Source of the DNA: an uncultured Spirochaetales bacterium
GTDB lineage: Bacteria; UBP6; UBA1177
NCBI GenBank assembly: GCA_902780365.1
Contig: CACZFE010000117.1
Span: 1 to 7,523 of the forward strand
Direction: 5' to 3'
DNA length: 7,523 nt
Shown: positions 1 to 5,945 of the stretch, in pieces
Position numbering within the stretch: the stretch's first letter is position 1
Layout of the letters: every line of letters begins with the position of its first letter
Made by a program: the position numbers and the translations under genes
The notes under the pieces: generated by a model
Told to the model about the DNA's origin: nothing
Databases searched by the model: none
Seen by the model: only the letters and a program-made list of their open reading frames with translations

Positions 1-1373
1 TCGGCTTCGACTTCAATTTTGTCGCCTACGTTGTGCTGATCTTTGAAGATTTTCCAAGGATCTTCGGTAAGCTGTTTGATGCCGAGAGAGAATCTCTGTT
101 TTTCGGAGTCGATGTTGAGAACGACAGCTTCGATTTCGTCACCTTTCTTGTAGTATTCCGACGGGTGTTTCAGTTTTCTGTCCCAAGTGATGTCGCTGGT
201 TCTTACGAGACCGTCGATACCTTCTTCAACACCTACGAAAAGACCGAAATCGGTAATGTTGCGGATCGTTCCCTTAACGATCGTCCCGACCGGATATTTG
301 TCTTTGAGAAGTTCCCAAGGATTCGGTTCGATCTGTTTCATGCCGAGGGAGATCCTTCTGTTCTCGACGTCGATCTCAAGGATCTTGACTTCGACTTCGT
401 CGCCGATAGCAACCATTTTGCCCGGGTGTTTGATTCTTCTCGTCCAGGACATTTCGGAAATGTGGATGAGACCTTCAACGCCTTTTTCAAGCTCGACGAA
501 AGCGCCGTAATCTTCAAGAGAAACGACAACGCCTTTAACCGTTTTGCCTGCCGCGTATTTTTCAGTCGCATGGATCCACGGATCGTCTGTGATCTGTTTT
601 ACACCGAGGCTGACTCTTTCGGAGTCTTTGTCGTATTTGAGGACTTTGACATCGACTTCGTCGCCGATTTTAAACATTTCGGACGGATGATTTACTCTGC
701 CCCATGACATATCGGTGATGTGAAGAAGACCGTCGATACCGCCAAGGTCAACGAAAACGCCGTAATAGGTGATGTTCTTGACAAGACCTTTAACGATAGC
801 GCCTTCCTGAAGTTTTTCGAGAGTCGTGTTCTTGAGAGCTTCTCTCTCTTTCTCAAGAAGGTCTCTTCTCGAAATGACGATGTTGCCTTTCTTCTTGTCG
901 AATTTGATGACTTTGAAATCATAGGTTTTGCCGATGAGGTCATCAACGTTTTTGATGGGTCTCAGAGCAACCTGTGAATTGGGAAGGAACGCCTTTACAC
1001 CGATATCAACAGCAAGACCGCCGTTGACTTTCGCAACGATTGTACCGTTTACAAGCGAGCCGTCCTGGAAAGCTTTCTCGACAACTTCCCATACTTTGAG
1101 CTTCGAAGCCTTTTCTTTGGAAAGGTTCATGCCTCTGTCGCCGTCCCAGTTCTCTACAACGACTTCGATTTCGTCGTTGACTTTGAGATTGGAAAGTTCT
1201 TCCGGCGTGAATTCGCTTGCCGAAATAACGCCGTCGCTTTTCAGACCGACATCAACAATGATGAAATCCTTTCTGATGGCGCGAACGATGCCCTTACTGA
1301 TTTTTTCGCCTGAATTTTCTTCTTTGTTAGGAAGAAATTCCTCAAGCAGTTCTGCAAAAGTTTCTTGTGACAT
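1..1373 (-). CDS. rpsA: 30S ribosomal protein S1, C-terminus cut off by the window edge
   Basis: Ribosomal protein S1 binds mRNA on the 30S subunit and helps load structured or weak-SD messages. Reading the minus strand from ATG at 1373-1371 gives 457 residues (MSQETFAELLEEF...) with no stop before the left edge. S1 (OB-fold) repeats are visible at about residues 22-86, 104-170, 190-258, 275-346 and 361-433, and a sixth begins near 447. The last three complete ones carry the repeat hallmarks: YGVFVDL/YGAFVEL/FGLFVGV, then GLLHITDMSW/GLIHISEMSW/GLVRTSDITW, then SLGVKQ/SLGMKQ/SLGIKQ. Compared with the six-domain, 557-residue E. coli protein, roughly the last 100 residues are missing. The start is fixed by AGGAGG at 1383-1388, 9 nt before the ATG. 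It is transcribed away from the thi genes from its own strong promoter. S1 repeats also occur in other RNA-binding proteins, but five or six in this order with this N-terminus make S1 near certain. Confidence 0.97.
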   Translation of the reverse strand, partial: MSQETFAELLEEFLPNKEENSGEKISKGIVRAIRKDFIIVDVGLKSDGVISASEFTPEELSNLKVNDEIEVVVENWDGDRGMNLSKEKASKLKVWEVVEKAFQDGSLVNGTIVAKVNGGLAVDIGVKAFLPNSQVALRPIKNVDDLIGKTYDFKVIKFDKKKGNIVISRRDLLEKEREALKNTTLEKLQEGAIVKGLVKNITYYGVFVDLGGIDGLLHITDMSWGRVNHPSEMFKIGDEVDVKVLKYDKDSERVSLGVKQITDDPWIHATEKYAAGKTVKGVVVSLEDYGAFVELEKGVEGLIHISEMSWTRRIKHPGKMVAIGDEVEVKILEIDVENRRISLGMKQIEPNPWELLKDKYPVGTIVKGTIRNITDFGLFVGVEEGIDGLVRTSDITWDRKLKHPSEYYKKGDEIEAVVLNIDSEKQRFSLGIKQLTEDPWKIFKDQHNVGDKIEVEA

Positions 1374-1403
1374 ACGAAAATACCTCCTGTTTTTTTCGTC
1401 ACC

Positions 1404-1417
1404 GCCGGTTATCCGGC
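1404..1417 (-). promoter_or_regulatory. Short hairpin in the rpsA mRNA leader
   Basis: GCCGG at 1404-1408 and CCGGC at 1413-1417 form a perfect 5-bp G/C stem with a 4-nt loop. It lies between the -10 box and the Shine-Dalgarno of rpsA, so it sits in the 5' leader of the transcript. No T-run follows on either strand, so it is not a terminator. S1 is known in E. coli to repress its own translation through leader structure. Whether this small stem has such a role is inference. Confidence 0.45.
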
Positions 1418-1431
1418 AAAGTGCGGGCGAC

Positions 1432-1459
1432 ATTATAAGGAGATAATGTTTCCTGTCAA
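1432..1459 (-). promoter_or_regulatory. Strong sigma-70-type promoter of rpsA
   Basis: On the minus strand a perfect -35 TTGACA (1459-1454) is separated by 16 bp from a perfect -10 TATAAT (1437-1432). Just upstream (about 1460-1490) the DNA is A/T-only in long runs, which resembles an UP element. Transcription would start near 1425, giving a leader of about 50 nt before the rpsA ATG. A near-consensus promoter suits a highly expressed ribosomal protein gene. The start point is inferred, not measured. Confidence 0.88.
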
Positions 1460-1522
1460 TAAAAAAATATATAAGAATTTATTGATAAATGGAGAAAAAA
1501 GAGTGATAAGGACGAGTTTTGT

Positions 1523-1540
1523 CACGGCTGCGACGCTGTG
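1523..1540 (+). promoter_or_regulatory. Small stem-loop in the thiG leader
   Basis: CACGGC (1523-1528) pairs with GCTGTG (1535-1540), including one G-U pair, around a 6-nt loop. It ends 11 nt before the thiG Shine-Dalgarno AAGGAGG (1552-1558). A weak promoter candidate lies upstream: TTGATA at 1482-1487, a 17-bp spacer, and GATAAG at 1505-1510. The stem is short enough to be chance. The leader lacks the conserved TPP riboswitch elements. Confidence 0.25.
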
Positions 1541-1563
1541 TTCTTGAAATGAAGGAGGATTTT

Positions 1564-2337
1564 ATGAATAAAGAAGACAAACTTGTTATCGGCGGGCATG
1601 AGTTTTCGTCCCGTTTCATTCTTGGTTCGGGTAAGTATTCAATGAAACTTATCGAAGCTGCGGTGAAGTATGCCGGTGCGGAAATCATCACGCTTGCCGT
1701 CAGACGCGCTAATTCCAAGGAGCACGAAAGCATTCTCGACTATATTCCGAAAGGGGTCACGCTGCTTCCGAACACATCGGGAGCGAGGAATGCGGAGGAG
1801 GCTGTGCGCATCGCGAGACTTGCAAGAGAGCTCGGCTGCGGTGATTTTGTAAAGATCGAGATCATGCGCGACACGAAATATCTTCTTCCTGACAATGTTG
1901 AAACAGTGAAGGCGACCGAGATCCTTGCAAAAGAGGGTTTTGTCGTAATGCCTTACATGTATCCTGACCTTAACACGGCGCGCGACCTTGTGAATGCAGG
2001 AGCAGCTTCGGTCATGCCGCTCGCTTCTCCGATAGGCTCCAACAAAGGGCTCTGCACACGCGATTTTATCCAGATCCTGATTGACGAGATCGACCTTCCG
2101 ATAATAGTCGATGCAGGGATCGGCCGCCCGTCACAGGCATGCGAGGCTATGGAAATGGGTGCCGCGGCGATAATGTCGAACACTGCTCTTGCGACTGCAG
2201 GAGATCTTCCGATGATGGCAGATGCTTTCAGAAAGGCGATAGAAGCGGGCAGACAGGCTTATCTTTCGGGTTTAGGCAGAGTTCTTTCGCGCGGCGGCGC
2301 ACCGTCTGATACTCTTATCGGATTTTTACACGATTAG
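1564..2337 (+). CDS. thiG: Thiazole synthase ThiG
   Basis: ThiG is a cytosolic TIM-barrel enzyme that condenses 1-deoxy-D-xylulose 5-phosphate, dehydroglycine and the ThiS thiocarboxylate into the thiazole phosphate carboxylate of thiamin. The 257-residue product matches the usual family length of about 255. Visible landmarks are the N-terminal FILGSGKYS (18-26), PNTSGARNAEEAV (69-81), GDFVKIEIM with the presumed Schiff-base Lys97, LLPD (107-110), EGFVVMPY (124-131), VMPLASPIGS (150-159) and the phosphate-binding IIVDAGIGRPSQA (180-192). The ATG at 1564 is chosen because AAGGAGG lies 5 nt upstream; in-frame ATGs at 1519 and 1549 lie before or across that site. It heads a tight operon with thiH and tenI. 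Its partners ThiS and ThiF are not encoded in the window. The wording of the motifs resembles ThiG of anaerobes that pair it with ThiH, from memory. Confidence 0.96.
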   Translation: MNKEDKLVIGGHEFSSRFILGSGKYSMKLIEAAVKYAGAEIITLAVRRANSKEHESILDYIPKGVTLLPNTSGARNAEEAVRIARLARELGCGDFVKIEIMRDTKYLLPDNVETVKATEILAKEGFVVMPYMYPDLNTARDLVNAGAASVMPLASPIGSNKGLCTRDFIQILIDEIDLPIIVDAGIGRPSQACEAMEMGAAAIMSNTALATAGDLPMMADAFRKAIEAGRQAYLSGLGRVLSRGGAPSDTLIGFLHD

Positions 2338-2346
2338 AAGGCTGAA

Positions 2347-3600
2347 ATGGATAACAACTATTTTGTAGATTCAAAAAAACTTTCAAATGAGGCTCTTGCG
2401 AAAAAGCACGAGCTTGAGACAAATCCGGCGTCCCGCGCCGACATAATGGAATATCTTCCGGGAATGGAAAAGATCGATTCCGACATTTCCGCGAAAGTTC
2501 TTGCTGAAGTCGATTCTTACGATCCCGATTCATACACGGCGGCAGATGTGAGACGCGCTCTCGACCACACGAACCGGACAATCGAGGACTTGAAGGCTCT
2601 TCTTTCGCCCGCGGCTGACAGATTTCTTGAAGAGGCGGCGCATCTTGCATCAATAGAAACGCAGAACCACTTCGGCAACACAGTTTACTTCTTCACGCCG
2701 CTATATATCGCGAATTACTGCGAAAATTACTGCGTTTACTGCGGTTTCAACTGCTACAACGACATCCGCCGCATGAAACTCGACATGGAGCAGATCGAGC
2801 ACGAAATGAAGATAATCGCCGAGAGCGGAATGGAGGAAGTGCTCATTCTGACAGGCGAAAGCCGCTCTCAAAGCAGTGTTGGATACATCGGAGAAGCTTG
2901 CAAATTAGCGAGAAAATACTTCAGAATGGTGGGAGTCGAGGTTTATCCTCTCAATGTCGATGAATACAGGTATCTCCACGAGTGCGGAGTCGATTATGTC
3001 ACCGTTTTTCAGGAAACTTACGACAAAGTCCGCTTCGAAAAACTCCATCTCAGAGGTCATAAAAGGGTATGGCCTTACCGCTTCGATTCGCAGGAACGCG
3101 CACTTATGGGCGGAATGAGAGGAGTCGCTTTCGCCGCACTGCTCGGGCTATCCGATTTCAGAAAAGATGCGCTTGCCACAGCACTTCACGCATACTTCAT
3201 CCAGAGAAAGTATCCGCAGGCCGAGATTTCGCTTTCATGCCCTCGTCTGAGACCGATAATCAACAACGAAAAGATAAATCCTCTCGATGTCCACGAGAGA
3301 CAGCTATGTCAGATTTTGTGCGCATACCGCCTTTTCCTGCCGTTTGCCGGGATCACGGTTTCATCGCGTGAAAGCAAGACTTTCAGAAACGGCATCGTGA
3401 AAATTGCGGCTACCAAAATTTCGGCCGGAGTTTCGACCGGAATAGGCGACCACGAAAGCAAATACACCGGAAAAAGCGCTGAAACCGCAGAAGGTGACGA
3501 ACAGTTCGAAATCAACGACAGCCGCAGCCTCGAAAAAATGTATGAAGACATGTCGGAAGAGGGGATGCAGCCGGTGCTGAACGATTATATCTACCTGTAA
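2347..3600 (+). CDS. thiH: Tyrosine lyase / 2-iminoacetate synthase ThiH (radical SAM)
   Basis: ThiH cleaves tyrosine with S-adenosylmethionine and a [4Fe-4S] cluster to give dehydroglycine (2-iminoacetate) for ThiG, plus p-cresol. The cluster motif CxxxCxxC is present as C125-ENY-C129-VY-C132, followed by GF. Other ThiH landmarks are FGNTVYFFTPLY (109-120), LILTGESR (166-173), VEVYPLNVDEY (197-207), YVTVFQETYD (217-226), ALLGLSDFRKDA (264-275), SCPRLRP (297-303) and a C-terminal PVLNDYIYL. At 417 residues it is longer than E. coli ThiH (377) because of about 40-50 extra N-terminal residues containing MEYLPGME (34-41), an arrangement I recall from ThiH of strict anaerobes. HydG is related but longer and carries a C-terminal cluster motif that is absent here. 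The start has GAAGG at 2337-2341 overlapping the thiG stop, which suggests translational coupling. The enzyme is oxygen-sensitive, supporting an anaerobic host. Confidence 0.95.
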   Translation: MDNNYFVDSKKLSNEALAKKHELETNPASRADIMEYLPGMEKIDSDISAKVLAEVDSYDPDSYTAADVRRALDHTNRTIEDLKALLSPAADRFLEEAAHLASIETQNHFGNTVYFFTPLYIANYCENYCVYCGFNCYNDIRRMKLDMEQIEHEMKIIAESGMEEVLILTGESRSQSSVGYIGEACKLARKYFRMVGVEVYPLNVDEYRYLHECGVDYVTVFQETYDKVRFEKLHLRGHKRVWPYRFDSQERALMGGMRGVAFAALLGLSDFRKDALATALHAYFIQRKYPQAEISLSCPRLRPIINNEKINPLDVHERQLCQILCAYRLFLPFAGITVSSRESKTFRNGIVKIAATKISAGVSTGIGDHESKYTGKSAETAEGDEQFEINDSRSLEKMYEDMSEEGMQPVLNDYIYL

Positions 3601-3605
3601 AAAAA

Positions 3606-4178
3606 ATGAATTCAAACATAATCTGCGTCACAAACAGACATATCTGCGAAGGTGATTTTTTTGAAAGGATTGAAAAGATCGCCTGTAGCGGCGTGACTGC
3701 GATAATCCTGCGTGAAAAGGATCTGAGTGAAAAGGAATATTTTGATCTGGCTGAAAAATTCACTGAAATATGTAAAAAACGAAAAATAGAAGCGATCCTG
3801 CATACTTATGTCGATACTGCGATTGAACTCGGTGTGAAATCGATTCATCTTCCGCTCCCTGTTTTTAAGGATTTGAGCGGCGAAAAAAAGAGTTTTTTCG
3901 AAAAAACCGGAGTCTCTTGCCACTCGGTCGAAGATGCTGTCACGGCTGAAAAACTGGGTGCTTCCTACATAACTTTCGGGCATGTTTTTGTTACAGACTG
4001 CAAAAAAGGGCTCGAACCGAGGGGGACCGAGGCTTTGAAAAATGTCTGCAAAGCAGTGAAAATCCCGGTTTACGCGATAGGGGGGATCGATAAACAAAAT
4101 ATAGGTTCCGTGATAGAAGCCGGTGCTGCCGGCGCCTGCATTATGAGCGGTTTTATGAAAGGTGAGAACCGGAGCTGA
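3606..4178 (+). CDS. tenI: Thiazole tautomerase TenI (ThiE-like fold)
   Basis: TenI converts the ThiG product to the aromatic thiazole phosphate carboxylate. It shares the TIM-barrel fold of thiamin phosphate synthase ThiE but does not make thiamin phosphate. In this 190-residue protein, CHSVEDAVTAEKLGASYITF (105-124) followed by GHVFVTDCKKGLEPRG (125-140) matches Bacillus subtilis TenI as I remember it, including the catalytic His, here His126. LREKD (35-39) and AIGGI (157-161) are shared with ThiE. The ThiE pyrimidine/pyrophosphate residues are missing: HTYVD (66-70) stands where ThiE has its NDRxD-type motif, and IHLPLP (80-85) stands where ThiE has VHLGQ. A standard annotation pipeline could call it thiE. 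It starts 5 nt after the thiH stop with no recognisable Shine-Dalgarno, so re-initiation by ribosomes finishing thiH is likely. The ATG is supported because the first beta strand (IICVTN) begins at once. Confidence 0.86.
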   Translation: MNSNIICVTNRHICEGDFFERIEKIACSGVTAIILREKDLSEKEYFDLAEKFTEICKKRKIEAILHTYVDTAIELGVKSIHLPLPVFKDLSGEKKSFFEKTGVSCHSVEDAVTAEKLGASYITFGHVFVTDCKKGLEPRGTEALKNVCKAVKIPVYAIGGIDKQNIGSVIEAGAAGACIMSGFMKGENRS

Positions 4179-4180
4179 AA

Positions 4181-5035
4181 ATGATTAGAAAAGTCTGTTT
4201 TTTTGTACTTGTTTTTGTTTTTGTGGCGTGCAGTCAGCCGGCCAAGCCGAAAGAAGAAAGCGAGACTGCGTGCCAAAGGATCGTAAGCACCGCTCCCAGC
4301 ATAACTGAAACACTGTTCGACCTCGGACTCGGCGGAAATGTCGTCGGAGTCACCGAAAACTGTCACTATCCGGAAGAAGTAAAAAGCAAATCTAAAATCG
4401 GAAAGGCCTTTTCGGTAAGCAGCGAAGCGGTCGTCGCACTCAAACCGGATGTCGTTTTTGTCCTCAGCGCTTATGGTGAACTTGCTTCGAAAATGAAATC
4501 TGCTGGGATGAAAACCGTGATTCTGGACCAGACGAGCGTGCAGGGTTTTGTCAATTCGATAGATGTAGTCGCCGAGACTTGCAAAATCGAAGAGAAGGGG
4601 AGAACTTTCAAGGCAAAATTCGAACCTTACCTTAAAAAAGCCGGAAAAGAGGGAGAAAAAAAGAAAATCCTCATTCTTGTCGGGCGTGACTATGAAAACA
4701 GCACGATAAAAGATGCCTATGCAGTCGGTGATGACAAATTTCTTAATGAGATCATCAACCTAACCGGCGCGGCAAACGCATACACAGGGAACATGGCTTA
4801 TCCGAAAATCCAGCTCGAAGGGATCCTTTCGCTAAACCCCGATATCGTGATTGACATTATAACAGCGTCTGATCTTACCCCTGAAAAGCTCGATTTTATC
4901 ACAAAAAGCTGGTCTAATCTCGATATAAACGCTGTCAGGAACGGGAAAGTTTTCATTAAAACCGAGGATTTCTGGAGCCTTCCCGGGCCGCGTTTCACTA
5001 AAATCATCGAAGAAATCAAAAATATACTGGAATAG
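4181..5035 (+). CDS. BtuF-like solute-binding lipoprotein of an ABC importer
   Basis: This 284-residue protein looks like a class III periplasmic-binding protein (PF01497 type), the family that captures cobalamin, haem or ferric siderophores. Residues 1-16 are a hydrophobic signal with two early basic residues, ending in VACS with lipid-attachment Cys17; the -3 position is Phe, which is unusual for a lipobox. The family signature follows: RIVSTAPSITETLFDLGLGG (33-52), VVGVTENCHYPEEV (54-67), KIG (72-74), ALKPDVVFV (86-94), then AVGDDKFLNEIINLTGAANA (181-200), LNPDIVI (218-224) and the C-terminal PGPR (268-271). A GGAG at 4171-4174 precedes the start by 6 nt. It lies 2 nt after tenI, so it is co-transcribed with the thiazole genes, but no permease or ATPase of a BtuCD type is in the window. 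Its ligand cannot be told from sequence; cobalamin is the default family guess and a thiamin-related compound is a context-only speculation. Confidence 0.85.
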   Translation: MIRKVCFFVLVFVFVACSQPAKPKEESETACQRIVSTAPSITETLFDLGLGGNVVGVTENCHYPEEVKSKSKIGKAFSVSSEAVVALKPDVVFVLSAYGELASKMKSAGMKTVILDQTSVQGFVNSIDVVAETCKIEEKGRTFKAKFEPYLKKAGKEGEKKKILILVGRDYENSTIKDAYAVGDDKFLNEIINLTGAANAYTGNMAYPKIQLEGILSLNPDIVIDIITASDLTPEKLDFITKSWSNLDINAVRNGKVFIKTEDFWSLPGPRFTKIIEEIKNILE

Positions 5036-5039
5036 TTTT

Positions 5040-5074
5040 TCAAAACTGCTATTTTACGGCGGTTTTGATTTTTT
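5040..5074 (+). terminator. Rho-independent terminator after the thi operon
   Basis: TCAAAACTGC plus T (5040-5050) pairs with GGCGGTTTTG plus A (5058-5068), an 11-bp stem with two G-U pairs and a 7-nt loop. It is followed directly by six T residues (5069-5074). The structure starts 4 nt after the stop of the solute-binding protein gene and its T-run ends 2 nt before the Shine-Dalgarno of the next gene. It probably ends the thiG-thiH-tenI-lipoprotein transcript. Leaky read-through would still reach the prenyl synthase. Confidence 0.78.
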
Positions 5075-5086
5075 GCGGAGGCTGAA

Positions 5087-5944
5087 ATGTCAGAGCTCAC
5101 TTTTTTGGAAGCGATCAATGCGGAGAAAGCAAATATCGAGAAACATTTGAAGTTTTATCTTGACTCGCTTCATATCCCGGGAGTTTTGCACGAGGCTATG
5201 GAATACAGCCTCAGTGCCGGCGGAAAAAGGCTCCGTCCCTTTCTCTCGATAGCTGTCTGCAACATGCTAGGCAAGCCGAAAGAGCTCATCATGCCTTATG
5301 CCTGCGCACTTGAATTTGTCCACACGTTTTCGCTTATCCACGATGACCTTCCGGCTCTCGACAACGACGATCTCCGCCGCGGCAAGCCGAGCTGCCACAA
5401 GGCTTTCCGTGAAGATATCGCGATCTTAGCAGGCGATGCGCTCAATACTGATGCGTTTTCGCTTATTTTCGAATTCGGCGAAGGCAATATCAAGCGTGCA
5501 GGGTGCTACTTTGCAAAGGCTGTCGGCGGCAGAGGTATGACTTTGGGGCAGGTTTACGACTGCACGATCCCCGAAAACGAGAGGACCGCGGAAAAGCTCG
5601 ATTTTATCAACTACTACAAGACTTCTGAACTTTTCATAGCTGCTACTGCCGGTGCCGCTGCATGGCTCGATGCCTCTGAAAAAGAGGTTAAGGCGCTTGA
5701 GGATTTTGCTGCCGAAACAGGAATAGCTTTCCAGATTTCGGACGACCAGGGCAAAACCTGGCGCCAGGTGGACATGCCCGGCAGCCGCGGACGGGTGGCG
5801 CTGATGGGACTTGACGGTGCAAGAGCAGCTGTTGTCGAGAGGACTGAAAAGGCGAAAGCGGCGCTTTCTTCGGCATTTCCTGAAAGCGGGTGGATGAAGA
5901 TCCTTATGCAGTTTGCTGATTATGTCAGAGATATGGCGAAGTGA
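5087..5944 (+). CDS. ispA: Short-chain polyprenyl (farnesyl-type) diphosphate synthase with an aberrant second Asp motif
   Basis: The family condenses isopentenyl diphosphate with allylic diphosphates to geranyl/farnesyl diphosphate in the cytosol. The 285-residue product shows GGKRLRP (45-51, substrate diphosphate binding), the first Asp-rich motif HDDLPALDNDDLRRG (85-99, DDx4D type), ILAGDAL (113-119), GQVYD (154-158), the YKTS lysine region (177-180) and AFQISDD (214-220). The second Asp motif should continue as DDxxD with a GK(P/R) and K(T)TY stretch. Instead it reads DDQGKTWRQVDMPGSRGRVA and then returns to the family pattern at LMGLDGAR (239-246). Against E. coli IspA (299 aa) this interval is 18 rather than 28 residues. 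The third Asp is missing, so activity is doubtful if the sequence is correct. The start follows GGAGG (5077-5081) by 5 nt. The downstream permease gene is coupled. Exact product chain length cannot be deduced. Confidence 0.88.
   Translation: MSELTFLEAINAEKANIEKHLKFYLDSLHIPGVLHEAMEYSLSAGGKRLRPFLSIAVCNMLGKPKELIMPYACALEFVHTFSLIHDDLPALDNDDLRRGKPSCHKAFREDIAILAGDALNTDAFSLIFEFGEGNIKRAGCYFAKAVGGRGMTLGQVYDCTIPENERTAEKLDFINYYKTSELFIAATAGAAAWLDASEKEVKALEDFAAETGIAFQISDDQGKTWRQVDMPGSRGRVALMGLDGARAAVVERTEKAKAALSSAFPESGWMKILMQFADYVRDMAK
5747..5797 (+). other. Foreign-looking high-GC segment replacing the second Asp motif of the prenyl synthase
   Basis: These 51 bases (codons 221-237) contain 37 G/C, about 73%. 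The 51 bases before have 24 (47%) and the 51 after have 29 (57%). Their translation does not fit any prenyl synthase I know, while both flanks do. Neither alternative frame restores the expected motif. With the preceding SDD they encode SDDQGKTW, a textbook Asp-box (SxDxGxTW) as found in BNR/sialidase-like beta-propellers. A local gene conversion, an insertion-deletion or an assembly gap-fill could produce this. Confidence 0.6.
5756..5769 (+). repeat. 14-bp perfect palindrome inside the prenyl synthase
   Basis: ACCTGGCGCCAGGT reads identically on both strands. It lies inside the high-GC aberrant segment of the prenyl synthase gene and could be a recombination scar, or simply a by-product of the odd composition. 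No second copy was noticed in the window. Confidence 0.7.
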
Positions 5945-5945
5945 A

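Noticed and set aside
33..1446. Long open frames on the plus strand (33-707, 720-977, 928-1446)
   Set aside because: They lie opposite the rpsA gene, whose minus-strand translation is an unmistakable S1 repeat protein with promoter and Shine-Dalgarno; the plus-strand peptides resemble nothing and lack start signals.
1519..1563. Earlier in-frame starts for thiG at 1519 or 1549
   Set aside because: AAGGAGG at 1552-1558 correctly serves the ATG at 1564, and ThiG length fits that start; the earlier ATGs have no Shine-Dalgarno.
1460..1563. TPP riboswitch upstream of thiG
   Set aside because: No CUGAGA-like or GAUNAUGC-like conserved elements are visible and the space is very short.
5741..5810. 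A pair of compensating frameshifts as the cause of the odd prenyl synthase segment
   Set aside because: I translated the other two forward frames through the segment; neither restores a DDxxD/GK/TY-like sequence, and one reaches a TGA at its end.
5913..5945. Earlier in-frame start for the MlaE permease at 5913
   Set aside because: It would overlap the prenyl synthase by 32 nt without a better ribosome-binding site; ATG 5946, directly after the upstream stop, is the simpler coupled start.
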